DNA of 64,000 bases from Choricystis sp. odSpoLacu1 (lineage: Eukaryota > Chlorophyta > Trebouxiophyceae), in the NCBI GenBank assembly GCA_958009055.1, contig OY253655.1, positions 496,001 through 560,000 of the forward strand. Direction: 5' to 3'. Below the pieces are notes generated by a model that saw only the letters and a list, made by a program, of their open reading frames with translations, was not told the DNA's origin and did no database searches. This document shows, one piece after another, positions 51,560 through 61,026 of this stretch. Numbering within the stretch: the stretch's first letter is position 1; each line of letters starts with the position of its first letter. A program made the position numbers and the translations under genes.

Positions 51560-52501
51560 ATGAAGTACGCGACCAACGTGTCGTCCTCGCGCCGCAAGTC
51601 GCGCAAGGTAAGCGGTGGTGGAAAGGCGGCAGTGTCGCCCGACGCGTTTTGGATCGGGGTGGCGGCCCGCTGCTGCGCTGGTGCGCCCCTCCCGGACGCG
51701 CCGCCTCCGCTCCCGCCGTGCCACGTGCACGCGGGCGTGCACGCAGTGCCCAGACCAGCTGCTGGTGTCCGCGATCGCGGCCTGCTGGGAGAGGGAGGCT
51801 GCGGCGCAACACCACCGGCGGCCCGACTGGTGCTTGCTACCGCAGCGCCTCCCCGCCCTGCCTCCCTGCCCACACGGCTCCCACATCGGGAGCCCTGGTG
51901 AACCAGGAGCGTGCTCTGTGCCACGCAGAAAAGTCGCTGGAGCCCGACGGAGAGGCTGAGCGCGCTGCGCTGCCCCCCGCACCGACGGCTCCCCCCGATC
52001 GGGCGCGGGCGCGCCCCCCTCCCCTCCCCCCCTCCCCGGCGCGCGCCCCTCCCTCCCCTCTGCCTCCACTCACACACACTCACACACACCTTCCCCACCC
52101 CCCCACCCTCAATCCAGGCCCACCTCTCCGCCCCCTCCGACCTGCGCCGCAAGCTGATGGCGGCCCCCCTCTCCCGCGACCTGCGCTCCAAGCACGGCGT
52201 GCGCGCCGTCCCCGTGCGCAAGGACGACGAAGTCACCGTCGTGCGCGGCACGTACAAGGGGCGGGAGGGGCGGGTGACGACGGTGTACCGCAAAAAGTGG
52301 GTGATCCACGTCGACCGCGTCGTGCGCGAGAAGGTCAACGGCCAGACCGTGCCCGTCGGCCTCGACCCCTCCAAGTGCGTCATCACCAAGCTCAAGCTGG
52401 ACAAGGACCGCAAAGCGTTGCTGGAGCGCCGGGGTGGTGGCGCCGAGAAAAAGGGCAAGTTCACCGAGGCGGAGGTCGAGGCGATGAAGGGCGTCGAATG
52501 A
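51560..52501 (+). CDS. RPL26: Cytosolic 60S ribosomal protein uL24 (RPL26)
   Basis: Large-subunit ribosomal protein at the tunnel exit. Exon 1 (51560-51607) encodes [16 protein letters not shown]; exon 2 (52118-52501) continues [60 protein letters not shown] and [20 protein letters not shown]. This includes the KOW motif and matches the eukaryotic L26 length (about 143). The start MKYxxxVSSSRRKxRKAHF is universal. The intron (51608-52117) is about 510 bases, the longest here. Ribosomal-protein introns often host snoRNAs, but I could not see clear C/D boxes in it. Confidence 0.97.
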
Positions 52502-52823
52502 GAGAAAAAAGGGGTTTTGTTTGTCTCTGTTTTTCTCTTTCCTTTTCATCCTCTGTGTCAAACCAAACTGGGTGGCTCTTGCGTTTTTTTCGAGTTGGGA
52601 GGTGGGGAGGAAGCGGAAAAACGGCGAGTTTTTCTCCCACCGTGCTCCCACGCCTCTCTCTCCACTCTCTCCCCCCCACGCACCACGCCCCCAGTGCTTG
52701 TTTTGGCTCGCGCTGGTGTGCGGTGTTCCACGCGCAGGCGTTGCAGATGGCGTGGCGAAAAATGATGACGAGCTTTTTTTCCACCGGCGCTCTCCCTCCT
52801 CCTCTCCCACCTCGTCCCCTCCT
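52502..52823. other. Convergent spacer, RPL26 and MRS2
   Basis: 320 bases between two converging genes, T-rich after the RPL26 stop. It contains both 3' UTRs and nothing else recognisable. Confidence 0.45.
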
Positions 52824-54359
52824 CTACCCATCCCTGGGCACACTCGGAAACTCGCTCGGGTTCCACAGCAGCGCCCTCCGCCTCGCAAACGCCATGCCCC
52901 CCATGAAAATGGCGGCGCCACCGACAGACGCGGCAGTGGTGATGGCGATGAAAGGAAGCATCGAACCCTCCACAGGCAACGGATACAAGTTCATGCCAAG
53001 GATGCCTGCGATGGCGGAAACTAGGGCCAGACCTGCAGTCAACAGCGTGGCCACCAGGTTTAACGAGATGATCTCGTTGCGCCGGTTGTCTAAAGCAATC
53101 GCGACCAGCGACTCCTGGTCCTCCAACCTCTCCCGCAGGCCGTCCAGGCGGGAGGAGAGGTAATCGGAGCGCATGTAGTAGCTCTCCAGCAGGTTTTCGC
53201 AGGCTGAAATGTCGATGCGGCCCGCTGCACCAGCAATCGACGAGGCTGTCCGAATCAGCGACGCGCCGTCGTCGGAGCCGGCGGCCTCCGCCTCCGCCTT
53301 GCGGGACAGGTACATGTCCGCCATGTCGTCATCATCGTCCATGATTTCGTTCTGGTTTGGAAGGAGAGGTGGGGTGTCGGGTTGGGGTGCCTTTGTTGCT
53401 CCACCCCTGTCTATCTCTCCCTCCCCTCACGCTCTCACTCACCAGCTCCCGCTTCACCGCGTCCACCCACGCCGCCAGCCGCTTGATCGCCACCTTGGTG
53501 GCTCGCGCCGTGGCCAGCGAGGCCGCGGTGGCGGCTGCCCCCAGCGCGTCCAGCGTCGCAGGCAGGTCTGCCGCCAGGTCATCCGTGTCGGCCGCGAGAC
53601 TCGTCAGCGCGGCCTCCAAGCATGCTTCCAACGCCCTCAGCTCGTACGGCAGGGCGCCACCCAGCGCAGATGCGCGGGGCGAGGTGGGAGGGCCACCGCA
53701 CACGGCGCGCCCTGCCAGGCGGTCTGAGAGGGCTGTTTCAAAGGCGCCATCAATCCGTGGAAACGCCCAGCGCGCGGTGTTGGGCGCCACCTTGTGCGCC
53801 ACTGGCACGGACAACAGGTACACTTCTGACGCAGCGATCACAGCGCGCACCGCCCCCAGGTTGACGACCAACGCTCTTGTCCGCACCAGCACGGCCGGGG
53901 GAAATGGGGTGGGTACAAGAGGCGAAATCATGAGGACGTCTCGGTAGGGGAGGTCCAGTTTGTCGGCAAAGCCTTTGTCGGCCTGTGGTTGGTTGGTGGT
54001 GGGTGGGGGCAGCGGTTGGTGGGGGGTGGGTGGGCGGCGGTGGTGGCATGCGGGCGTTGAGGTTAAAGAGGGGGCGACCCCCTCTTGTCGCATCTGCGTC
54101 GCTCCTCTCTGCCCGCCGCCTCCCCTCCTTTGTCACCCGAATGCACACTCACCTCCACATACTCCCCTCGTCCCTCCCCATCAAACCGCAGCCACCGCCT
54201 CTCCCCGGGCGGCGGCGCCGCGTCGCGGTCTGCCGCGGCGGCGGAGCGCCAAGCGTCCAGTTCGGACGCTGAATACTCGGCCCGCCCCCGGTGGCGGGAG
54301 GCGGAGGGGCCGTGCGTGGTGGGCAACAAGTTTTGGCGGGCGGGCTGGCGGAAGGGCAT
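52824..54359 (-). CDS. MRS2: MRS2/CorA-type magnesium channel
   Basis: Magnesium channel of the MRS2/MGT family, in an organellar or plasma membrane. Exons 54359-54153, 53982-53443 and 53351-52824 join in phase 0, for 424 residues. The N-terminus has a basic leader and RRWLRFDGEGRGEYVE, then DLPYRDVLMISPLVPTPFPP and AVLVRTRALVVNLGAVRAVI, LPYELRALEACLEAAL. The third exon opens with the family hallmark DDDDDMADMYLSRK, followed by SACENLLESYYMRSDYLSSR and LDNRRNEIISLNLVATLLT. The pore motif GMN is in AGILGMNLYPLP between two membrane helices. All diagnostic elements are in order, so function is secure; which membrane it occupies is not. Confidence 0.95.
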
Positions 54360-54612
54360 GGTTTTGTGTGTGTGTGTGTTAAAAGCGAGAGAGTGGGTGT
54401 GTGTTTTGTTATTTGTGCGAGTCCACACAACGCCGCGCCAGAGCTGTTTCCGCGTTTCGGGTGCTCCGTTTTTGTACGCGCAGGCTTCACAGAGGCGTGT
54501 GGGGGGGAAAGAGGGGGCGACAGTGTGTGCGCTAAAAAAAAAAACTTTCTCACCTGCCAACAAAGAAACGCCCCCCTCCCAACACCAACGCCGCCACCAG
54601 GCCAGACCCCCA

Positions 54613-55829
54613 TCACTCGGCCGCAGGCGTCGGCACCAGCACGCCGAATCCCCTGTCCCTGCGCTTGTACACGACGCGCAGGCCGCCAGAGGACGCGTCG
54701 GTGAACACGTAAAAGTCGTGGCCCAGGGCAATAGCAGCTGTAGGAAAGGGGGAGACGGGGGGCCGTGCGTGTCGGCAAAACGGGGTGCACACACCGCCCC
54801 CCCTCCCCCCCACCCCCCCCCCCGCACACACACACCCAAACCACACTCACCATCGACCGCGGCCTGGATCGTCATGCGCGCGGCGACAAACGCTTTCTCG
54901 CGCAGCACTTCTTCTTCGGGCGCCACCGCCGCCGCCACGCCGCCACCCCCCACAAACTCGTCCCCAAAGTCTTCGCCATCATCGCTGGAGGCTTCCACGT
55001 CGGACGGGGCCAGCTTGGCGGCGCCGCGGGGGCGGGCGGCGCCCGGCCACCGCCCCACCGCGATGGCTTTCTCTTTCACACGCCTCAGCTTGGCGCGCAC
55101 CTTGTCGCACACAATGTCCAGGGCGGCGTAAGCGGTGGATTCCGCGTCCTCGACGCGGATGACGCCGTGGCGGGCGGTGTAGATGGTGACTTCAGCGCGC
55201 TGCGCGCGGGCACCCTTGCCCGCGTCGCCGCCCGCGACGGACAGGCGGACGTCGACTTCGCGGACGGCGGGCTCATAGTTGGCCACCGCTTTGGCGACTT
55301 TGTCCTCCTGGGGTGTGTGGAGTGTGGGAGGTTTGGGGGGAGGGTGAGAGGGTGGTTTGGCGGCACACGCCTCGTCGTCGCGGGCGGCGCGAAAAGTGGA
55401 ACGAGTCTTCCCGATTTCGTCCAAGACTTGCAGCCCTGCACCCCGTTGTCCCGCCTCTCTTCCCCCCTTCGGCACGGGAGCACTTCCACACCAGCTCGCG
55501 TGCCCGGAGAGCGGGTCGCGCAGACCAGGGTGGCGCACGTGCCGGCGGGCGCGCGCCAAAGCAAAAACGGCATGCGACCCTTTCCCTCCGCCGCAACCCA
55601 CACACAACTCACCGCGTACGCTTTCAGCGCGTCCGTCAGCTCAACGTGGCGCCCCGTCACAATGATCTTGGCGGTGCCGGTGCCCGCGGAGCGGGGGGGG
55701 GCGGGGCCGCGCGTGGCGGGCGGCAAGCGCGCGGGCGCGCGCGCGCGCCAGGAGGGAGGGGCGAGAGCACGGCGCCGGCGGCCGGGGCGCGGGGGCGCGG
55801 GTAGGGTGGAGCAGCGCGCGTGCGAACAT
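54613..55829 (-). CDS. PSRP1: Plastid ribosome hibernation factor pY (PSRP1)
   Basis: Plastid ribosome-associated factor of the long HPF/pY family, which blocks the decoding site and stabilises idle ribosomes. Exons are 55829-55613, 55307-54851 and 54737-54613, the last two joined in phase 0 and 1. Core: AKIIVTGRHVELTDALKAYA, then EDKVAKAVANYEPAVREVDV, AEVTIYTARHGVIRVEDAES and YAALDIVCDKVRAKLRR. The C-terminal S30AE-like domain is ALGHDFYVFTDASSGGLRVV with YKRRDRGFGVLVP. The leader (MFARALLHPTRAPAPRPPAP) is transit-like, but its frame is one base off the core. Only one base in a G/GC run (55693-55748) would restore it. No better upstream start was found. Confidence 0.85.
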
Positions 55830-56063
55830 GTGGGCGAGTCGCAAACAGGCTTGGGTGGCGGGGAGGGATTTGGAAAGGGTGAAACGACTGTGCGATGACA
55901 AAAAACAGGCGATCCCCCTTTTTTCGGCGCCCGCCCTTTGTCTCTCCACGCACACAGCACACGCCCGCTGCCACCCGCACGCCGCGCCGTGGCTCGAGCC
56001 AGCCCTCTCGCCTCCACACACGCGACGCGCGGGCGAGACCTCCCCCACCTTTCCTTACCTGCA
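55830..56063. promoter_or_regulatory. Divergent spacer, PSRP1 and EMC5
   Basis: 234 bases between two outward-facing starts. Both promoters must lie here; no element recognised. Confidence 0.4.
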
Positions 56064-56507
56064 ATGGGCACCTCCCCACCCGCCCCGCCGTCCACGTTGG
56101 CCGCGGTGGGCGCCCTGCTGTTTGTGGCGGCAGCGGTGCAGATGGTTCGATGTGAGTGTGTGCGTGTGTGTGAGGTGTGGTGGAAAGAGGACGCTCCCTC
56201 ACCCCACCGTTGTGTTCACACCCTCCTCTCAACCCACCCTCCTCCCCTCCTCCCAGACCGGGACGAGCTCAAGCTCACGCACACGCCCTACACATCGCCA
56301 CCGGCTTCTTTGGCCGCGCTCGTCGCCGCCGCGGCCGCCGCGTGCGCGTGGGCGGCAGCGTCATCCGCCGGCGCGCTGCGCGCCATCGCGCCCGCGTCCA
56401 ACCAAAACCCGCTGGACAGGGCCCCCCTGCGCCTCGACCTGGTGTGCGTGGGCACGCGGGCGTCGGCGCTGCCGGCGGCGGATGTGCCTGCTTTTTTTAG
56501 AGGGTGA
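56064..56507 (+). CDS. EMC5: ER membrane protein complex subunit 5 (EMC5/MMGT)
   Basis: Subunit of the ER membrane protein complex that inserts membrane helices. Exons 56064-56151 and 56257-56507 join in phase 1, for 112 residues. The first helix (TLAAVGALLFVAAAVQMVRY) is followed by RDELKLTHTPYTSPP and a second helix (LAALVAAAAAACAWAAASSA). A short tail LRAIAPASNQNPLDR then leads to LDLVCVGTRASALP. The pattern helix, Y-R-x-L-K-x-T, PP, helix and a C-terminal F/C-V-x3-RA segment agrees with EMC5/MMGT1 and with its size. The sequence is diverged and Ala-rich, so identity is likely rather than certain. Confidence 0.65.
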   Translation: MGTSPPAPPSTLAAVGALLFVAAAVQMVRCECVRVCEVWWKEDAPSPHRCVHTLLSTHPPPLLPDRDELKLTHTPYTSPPASLAALVAAAAAACAWAAASSAGALRAIAPASNQNPLDRAPLRLDLVCVGTRASALPAADVPAFFRG

Positions 56508-56730
56508 GAAATGGTGGTGGTGTGGTTAGTTTTTTCTTTTTTGTTGTAATCCGGGTGACGCGCTGTTTCTGTCCCCCCTGTCCGCGCTCACAGCTTGGGT
56601 GTGCGTTTTAGGCTCGATTGATCACAGGGCAAAAAGTAAACACACACACACGCTCTCAACACCCGGCTCTCTCTTTTTTTCTTTCAATCCTCTCTCTCTC
56701 TCTCCCCACACACACACAGCACTCAGTCTC

Positions 56731-57209
56731 TCAGAACCGGAACATGATGGACCCATCCGCCAGCATCTCGCCCTTGCCCCCGTCCGCGGGCGCGGCCGCC
56801 GCCGCGGCCGCCGCGGCCGGCGCTTTGGGCTTCTTGGGCTTGACCGCCTCGGGAGCGGCCGCTGCGCCGCCGCCGCCCCCGTTCTTGCGGGCGTCCAGCC
56901 AGGGCGTGATCCAGGCGCGGGCTTCGGCTTGGCGCGCTTTCAGGGCGGCGTCGGCGGAGCTGTTGTGTGGAGTGGGTGGGGGAGGTGAGAAACAAAGAAA
57001 AAATGTGAGGGGTCGAGGGCGCCCCTGACCTTTCCTCCCTCTTGCTGCTGCGCCATCCAATCTAATATCAGCTTATCATCACTGCGGCGCGCGCTCTGCG
57101 CCTGTACCCCTCCATCCAAAACTCACGCTTGGACCGCGACCGCGCGCGCGCGCGTCGCGCGGCGGGGCGCGCAGGGGGCGGGCGACCGAATGGACGCGAG
57201 GGACGGCAT
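56731..57209 (-). CDS. Small plastid-targeted protein of unknown role
   Basis: Proposed two-exon gene, 57209-57127 and 56959-56731, joined in phase 2, about 103 residues. Exon 1 alone looks like a plastid transit peptide (MPSLASIRSPAPCAPRRATR then ARAVAVQA, with a V-x-A cleavage-like end). The mature part begins SADAALKARQAEARAWITPW and LDARKNGGGGG, followed by a Lys/Pro/Ala linker (VKPKKPKAPAAAAA), and ends GGKGEMLADGSIMFRF. The AxAWIxxW helix and the ADGSxxF end recall short green-lineage plastid proteins, but I cannot name it. The intron also contains an AT-rich island (57050-57080) unusual for this genome. Confidence 0.5.
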
Positions 57210-57603
57210 TGAGTTGGGAGGTGTTTTTGTGTGGGGCACGAGAAATGCGCGTGTGCTGGGGGAGAGGAGGAGGGGAGAGAAATTGGGAGGGTGAGAAGCT
57301 TGGTCGGAGCGCGGTGTGGGGGCTGGCGCCTTCAACCGCCTTCTGCTGCGACCACCGCCGTGCGGACGAGGCAGGCGCCAATGCGGGGCGCCCTGATCGG
57401 AGGCGGACGGAGGGGTTGCGAGCGCGAGCGTGTGTGACGAGGAGGCTGCGCAAACACACTCACGCACCAAACAAACGACGGAGAGTGGAGTGTCGGCAGA
57501 ACGTCGGCTCTCGCATTGTCCGACCGGTGGAGAGGCGCGCGGCCCACACCGCCACCTCTACTAAACACCACCTTCCCGCCCACACCCGCCCACCCACCCC
57601 TCA
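57210..57603. promoter_or_regulatory. Divergent spacer, plastid protein and MTR3
   Basis: About 390 bases between two outward-facing starts. Open frames here lack any recognisable protein. Both promoters are expected in it. Confidence 0.4.
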
Positions 57604-58596
57604 ATGGCCGCCGCCCGCGTAGACGGCGTGACCAGCGCCCCCCTGCCGCGCGCCGCGCCGCCGCCGCCCCTCGCGCCCGGCGGCGCCCGCGCCGACGGTC
57701 GGGGCGACGAAGAGTTGAGGCGTGCATGTGAGTGTAGTGTATGGGGAAGAGAAAGAGAGAGTGTGAATTGAATCAGCGTGAGGCGTCTTCCGCCGACCCT
57801 CCGTTTTCCTCCCCACCCCAACCCACAGTCCTTCAAGTCGGCGTCCACTCCCAGGCCACGGGGTCCGCCTACGTCGAGCTGGGCGACACCAAAGCCATGG
57901 CCGCGTGGTGAGTAGTGTAGGTTTGTGAGTGTGTGTTTGTTAAAAAGCACGATCGACCAGCCCCCATCCCACACCCACTCACCCACACCCACCCCACCCC
58001 ACCACCCCAGTTACGGACCACGCGACCCCGACCGCCGGGACCCCTTCTCCCCCGACGGCCGCCTCGCCGTTGACTTTCGGGCTGCCGGCGCGGCCGCGTC
58101 CGCCGCGCACGCGGCCGTGGGCGACCGCGGCGGCCGGGGCGCCACCCCCGCCGAACGGGAGGCTGCCTCCTTGATCGCGGCCGCCCTGCTCCCCGCTGTG
58201 CGGGTGTCTGAGTTTTCGCGGTTGACAGCTGACGTGGCAATCACCATCGTCGACGGCTGGGGGGGGGCCACCGACCGGGCAGCCGCCATCCTGGCCGCCT
58301 CCCTGGCGCTGGCAGATGCAGGCGTGCCCATGACCGCGTGCGTGGGGGCGGCGTCGTTTGCCAGGGTGGGCGGGCGGGTGCTTCTCGACCCCTCCCCCGC
58401 AGAGGAAGCGGCAGCAGACGGCGGCGGCCTAGTCGCTGCCTTGGTCGCCCCCTCCGCGCCCGACAGGCTCACCCAGGCTGTCGTCACGGGGTCATGGGGC
58501 GCGGACGCGCTGGAGGGGGCGCTGGATGCGGCTGCAGCCGCTGCGGCCGCGGTCGGCGGGTTGGCGCGGGAGGTGCTGTTGGCCAGTGTGAAGTGA
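57604..58596 (+). CDS. MTR3: Exosome core subunit MTR3/EXOSC6-like (RNase PH fold)
   Basis: Predicted ring subunit of the RNA exosome, which degrades and trims RNA in nucleus and cytoplasm. Three exons, 57604-57727, 57829-57907 and 58011-58596, join in phases 1 and 2. The start carries the family Asp-Gly-Arg (GARADGRGDEELRR). It continues with VGVHSQATGSAYVELGDTK and CYGPRDPDRRDP, which is the RNase PH signature xxGSAxVxxGxTxVxAxVYGP, and then LAVDFRAAG. The second half has FSRLTADVAITIVDGWGG, AAILAASLALADAGVPM and LLDPSPAEEAAADGG, as in MTR3/RRP41-type subunits. Phosphorolytic residues are not evident, as expected for an inactive eukaryotic ring member. Confidence 0.8.
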
Positions 58597-58788
58597 TGTG
58601 AAATGGTTTGTTCGTGTTTTGCAGTGCTTTTGTTGTGTAGTGCCTCTCAGTCGGGAAAAAACGTTGGTTCACAGCTAGCGCGGCGCGTTTTTTAGTGTGC
58701 CGACGTCAAACGACGGCGACACACACATTCGATTCGTTTTGCGGCCACGTGTGTCGCGCATTCCTCCCCGCAAAACCACATACCAACC

Positions 58789-59616
58789 ATGCGGCTAGCC
58801 TCCCGCCTCTTGACACGCGCCCGCCCACCGGCACCCTGCTGGACGCCGCCCCCGCGGCGTGCCGCAGGAGCTAGCCGCGCGCTGGCGGCCGCGGTCCCTC
58901 CCGGCGACGAGGAAGCCCCCGAAACCCCTGTCTCCTACGAGGAGGTGGACGATGGTGGTGTCGACTGGTGCGGAGGAGAAGTGGGGAGAGAAGGAGACAG
59001 TGTTTGTTGGACGCAATGCCGCGTGCCGCCGTCTCGCCGACCAACCTCCCTCCTCCACACTCTTCACAGGGGCGCCACCGCCCTGGCCACCGCCCGCACC
59101 GTCCTCACCTCCCACCCTGACGTCGCCCCCCTCAACCTGGCGCTGTACTCGTTCCGGGCGACGCCCGCCCCGACGCGCCGCGTGGCGGTGCGGCTCGATG
59201 CCCTCGCCTCCCCCACGGGGTCGCCCTCCCTGGACGAGGTGGCCGCCTTTTCCACGGCTTTCAACGGTGCTTTAGAAACCGCGCTTGGGGAGGAGGAGGC
59301 GGGCCTGCTGGAGGTGGAGGCGTCGTCCCCCGGGGCGGACCGCGAGCTGCGCTTGCCAGCTGATTTGACGCGCTTTGCAGAGCTGCCGCTGGCGGTTGTG
59401 CCAGTCCCCGGCTCGGCAGCAGCCGCCACGCTGCCACCCTCGCCCGCCGTGCTGACGTTCGTCGAGTTTAATGACGCGGGAGCTGCCGTGTTTGGGGTGC
59501 CAGACACGCGCGCGAAGCGCGGACAGTCGGGCAAGTTGACGGCCAAGCAGAAGGCGGCGCGGTATGATGTGGAGTTGGGCGACCTGGAGAGGGTGACGCT
59601 GCACGTGGACATTTGA
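58789..59616 (+). CDS. RimP-like ribosome maturation protein, organellar
   Basis: Homologue of bacterial RimP (30S maturation), most likely in plastids. Exons 58789-58967 and 59070-59616 join in phase 2 across an intron that starts GTGCGG and ends TTCACAG. The frame is also open through the intron, so it could be retained. The leader MRLASRLLTRARPPAPCWTP is transit-like. The RimP N-domain ends with the hallmark LLEVEASSPGADRELRLPAD followed by LTRFAELPLAVV (bacterial: ExSSPGxDRPL). The C-domain includes TAKQKAARYDVELGDLERVT, where RimP has a similar final strand. The acidic EEVDDGG stretch before the domain is family-typical of plastid forms. Confidence 0.7.
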   Translation: MRLASRLLTRARPPAPCWTPPPRRAAGASRALAAAVPPGDEEAPETPVSYEEVDDGGVDWCGGEVGREGDSVCWTQCRVPPSRRPTSLLHTLHRGATALATARTVLTSHPDVAPLNLALYSFRATPAPTRRVAVRLDALASPTGSPSLDEVAAFSTAFNGALETALGEEEAGLLEVEASSPGADRELRLPADLTRFAELPLAVVPVPGSAAAATLPPSPAVLTFVEFNDAGAAVFGVPDTRAKRGQSGKLTAKQKAARYDVELGDLERVTLHVDI

Positions 59617-59837
59617 GAAGCATTGTGTGTGGTGGATGCAATGACATTATCACAGTTTGGAAGGAAAAGAAAAAAGAAACACGCAGACTCACGTTTTGCC
59701 CACCACACGGACACCCTCTCTCCCCTAGTCATGGCCGCTCTCTGTGTGTGTGAGCACACACACACATAGTAGTACGCACGTCGCGCCACTCTCTCCCTCT
59801 CTCTCTACTAAAACCCAACCACCTCTCCTCCTCACTT

Positions 59838-60918
59838 TCACACCAGCTGCCCACGCGCACGCAACAACTTGTCCTCCGCCGCCGCCACAAAGGGCTCGGT
59901 GCACCCCATTCCCACCGCGGACAGGATGTGCCAGGCACAGTGGCAGAAGGGCAGCATGGGGTCTGCGTCTTCAGCTGCCCAGGCCGCCAACCCAATGGCG
60001 GTGGACGCCACGTGCGACCGCCAGGGGCCACGCAGGGATGCATCATGTTTCGCAGCGCGCGCAAAGTCGACTTCTGCGGTGAGCGCGTGGGCCGCGATCA
60101 CAGCAAAAGGTTGGACGGGGGTCAGCGCGAGCGCGACGTGCGTCAAGTGCTGCGCGTCGGCCCTCGGGTGCACCAGCCTCGTCAGCGCGGTCGCCGCGGC
60201 CGCGATGGACCACACGTCGGCACGGCGGGCCCACTCCTTGGCGGGGCCGGTGGTGGCGTGGAACGCGGTGCAGGCTGCGGTCACAGCGCCCAACGACGCC
60301 GCATACAGCCGCCGCTCGGGCGTGCGGGCGGCGCGGGCGTGGCGGACCGCCAGCAGGGCGTAGGGAATGGTGGTGACCAGGTTGAGGGCGCGTTCAGCGA
60401 CGTTGAGGTCGGAGACGCCGGGGCCCTGTGGGGAAAAGAGGAGGGAAAACGACAAAATGAGGGAAAACGAGCGCCCCGAATCGGGACGCTGACCCCCCAA
60501 AACCCACCTCCCCCGCCTCTCTTTCTCCCTCGGACGCGCATGGTTGACGTGTGGGTAAACTGGAGCACCCGCCTGCCCGCGCGGCGGCCAGCCGGGAGCG
60601 CCAACCGCTGGGCGCGTGTGGGCGACGACCGAAACAGCACCTCGACGTCGCGCGCGCGGCGCGCCCTCCCCCCCGGCGTCGCCAAAGGCGCCGCCTGGCA
60701 CAATGCCCCTCTCTCGCGATGAACAAAACACCACACACACCCAACCCACTCACGTGTGGCCTAATCCGCACGCTGCGCAGCGCATCACCCAGCGCTGACG
60801 CCGCTTTCAGAGTGGGCCCCCGCAGCTCACGCAGGCCGCCCAGGGCGGCGGCGCCGGCCAGGGCTTGGCCAGCGCCTGGGCGGGGAGGCGAGCCGCTGGA
60901 CGGGTCGCGGGCTCCCAT
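59838..60918 (-). CDS. Ceramidase-like membrane protein (CREST superfamily)
   Basis: Multi-pass membrane protein with motifs of the alkaline-ceramidase/PAQR/Per1 (CREST) superfamily of metal-dependent membrane hydrolases. Exon 1 (60918-60754) encodes an Ala/Gly-rich start; exon 2 (60425-59838) joins in phase 0. Features in order: VSDLNVAERALNLVTTIPYA (E..LN region), AACTAFHATTGPAKEW (FHAT with His), RADVWSIAAAA (Asp), several hydrophobic helices, and FCHCAWHILSAVGMG (His-x3-His). These His/Asp positions match the zinc ligands of ceramidases. Length (about 250) fits. Which lipid or partner it acts on is unknown. The 328-base intron could hide another small exon. Confidence 0.6.
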
Positions 60919-61026
60919 TGTTTTTCTGTTTCTGTCTTGGTTTGTGTTGAGAGCGCTCGTTCTTTTCGACCGACACTCTTCCATCTGCCGTCGGTGACGC
61001 ACAGCCGTCCCCCCCGCCCGCCCGCT

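Noticed and set aside
51608..52117. snoRNA in the long RPL26 intron
   Set aside because: I looked for C (RTGATGA) and D (CTGA) boxes at suitable spacing and saw none; H/ACA type cannot be judged by eye.
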